Shown here piece after piece: positions 6,564-6,738 of a stretch of 6,738 nt of DNA; position 1 is the stretch's first letter; each line of letters begins with the position of its first letter. The stretch spans positions 1 through 6,738 of the forward strand of contig DASSIS010000140.1 of the NCBI GenBank assembly GCA_035691665.1, written 5' to 3'. The DNA comes from DASUBN01 sp035691665. GTDB taxonomy: Bacteria > Pseudomonadota > Gammaproteobacteria > Natronospirales > REEB76. A program made the translations under genes and the position numbers. The notes beneath the pieces are model-generated. The model worked only from the letters and a program-made list of their open reading frames with translations, was not told the origin of the DNA and did no database searches.

Positions 6564-6738
6564 TCAACGTCATCGAGCCGGGGCTCTTCACCACCGTCCA
6601 GGATCTCGGGCGTGAGGGCTTAGGGCACCTGGGCATACCGAAGGCGGGCGCAGCGGATGTCTTCAACCTGCGTGCTGCGAATCGGCTCGTGGGCAACCAT
6701 GACGGGGGGGCGGCCTTGGAATTGACGGGTAGGGGGGG
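6560..6738 (+). CDS. pxpC: 5-oxoprolinase subunit C (KipA-like), N-terminal part, truncated by window end
   Basis: The start is a GTG at 6560 that overlaps the pxpB stop (GTGA, 4 nt). The 59 visible codons read INVIEPGLFTTVQDLGREG, then GHLGIPKAGAADVFNLR and ANRLVGNHDG, followed by AALELT. This is the standard beginning of the biotin-carboxylase-associated/KipA domain, compared with the usual LTTVQDLGR, GVPxGGAMD and ANxLVGN. The full protein is normally about 300 residues. It completes the pxpABC order behind hutU. The last bases are a G-run (aggggggg), which may be an assembly edge effect, so the final few residues are less reliable. Confidence 0.92.
   Translation, partial: MINVIEPGLFTTVQDLGREGLGHLGIPKAGAADVFNLRAANRLVGNHDGGAALELTGRG

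Noticed and set aside
6731..6738. G-run at the window end as a possible frameshift in pxpC
   Set aside because: The frame is in register up to the edge with good family similarity. With no sequence beyond it, an error cannot be told from genuine coding.

Overview
This is a GC-rich chromosomal window from a proteobacterium, most likely a gammaproteobacterium. The main taxonomic clue is the first gene. It is the C-terminal end of the large, single-chain PurL in which the glutaminase domain is fused to the synthetase, and its closing residues closely match the E. coli protein as I remember it. I cannot name a genus. Nearly all of the sequence is coding, and no rRNA, tRNA, CRISPR array or insertion sequence was seen.

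There are three blocks. (1) Positions 1-994 hold the end of purL, closed by a strong hairpin (1019-1049) that can stop transcription from both sides. (2) Positions 1065-3422 hold a regulatory island. A BlaI/MecI-type repressor and an M56 (BlaR1/MecR1-type) membrane metallopeptidase are translationally coupled on the minus strand. A small lipoprotein gene is divergent from them on the plus strand. The 166-bp AT-rich gap between the divergent genes carries two perfect copies of TACTA-N6-TAGTA, one at each inferred promoter, so the repressor probably controls itself, the protease and the lipoprotein together. The peptidase has no beta-lactam sensor domain. Its extreme C-terminus and the lipoprotein core share a Cys...Gly-Ser...(Arg-)Val-Cys pattern. 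(3) Positions 3517-6738 hold a tightly packed catabolic operon on the plus strand: hutU (urocanate hydratase), then pxpA, pxpB and the start of pxpC (5-oxoprolinase subunits). pxpA/pxpB and pxpB/pxpC overlap by 4 nt.

Block 3 links histidine catabolism (urocanate to imidazolonepropionate) with ATP-dependent opening of 5-oxoproline. Both routes end at glutamate, but this is not the usual hut gene neighbourhood. The hairpin that ends the lipoprotein transcript also contains, in its loop, a good -10 hexamer for hutU, so the same DNA may serve both purposes.

The most novel candidate is the BlaI/M56/lipoprotein unit, which looks like an envelope-stress or signal-sensing system distinct from classical beta-lactam resistance. 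The hutU-pxpABC association comes second.
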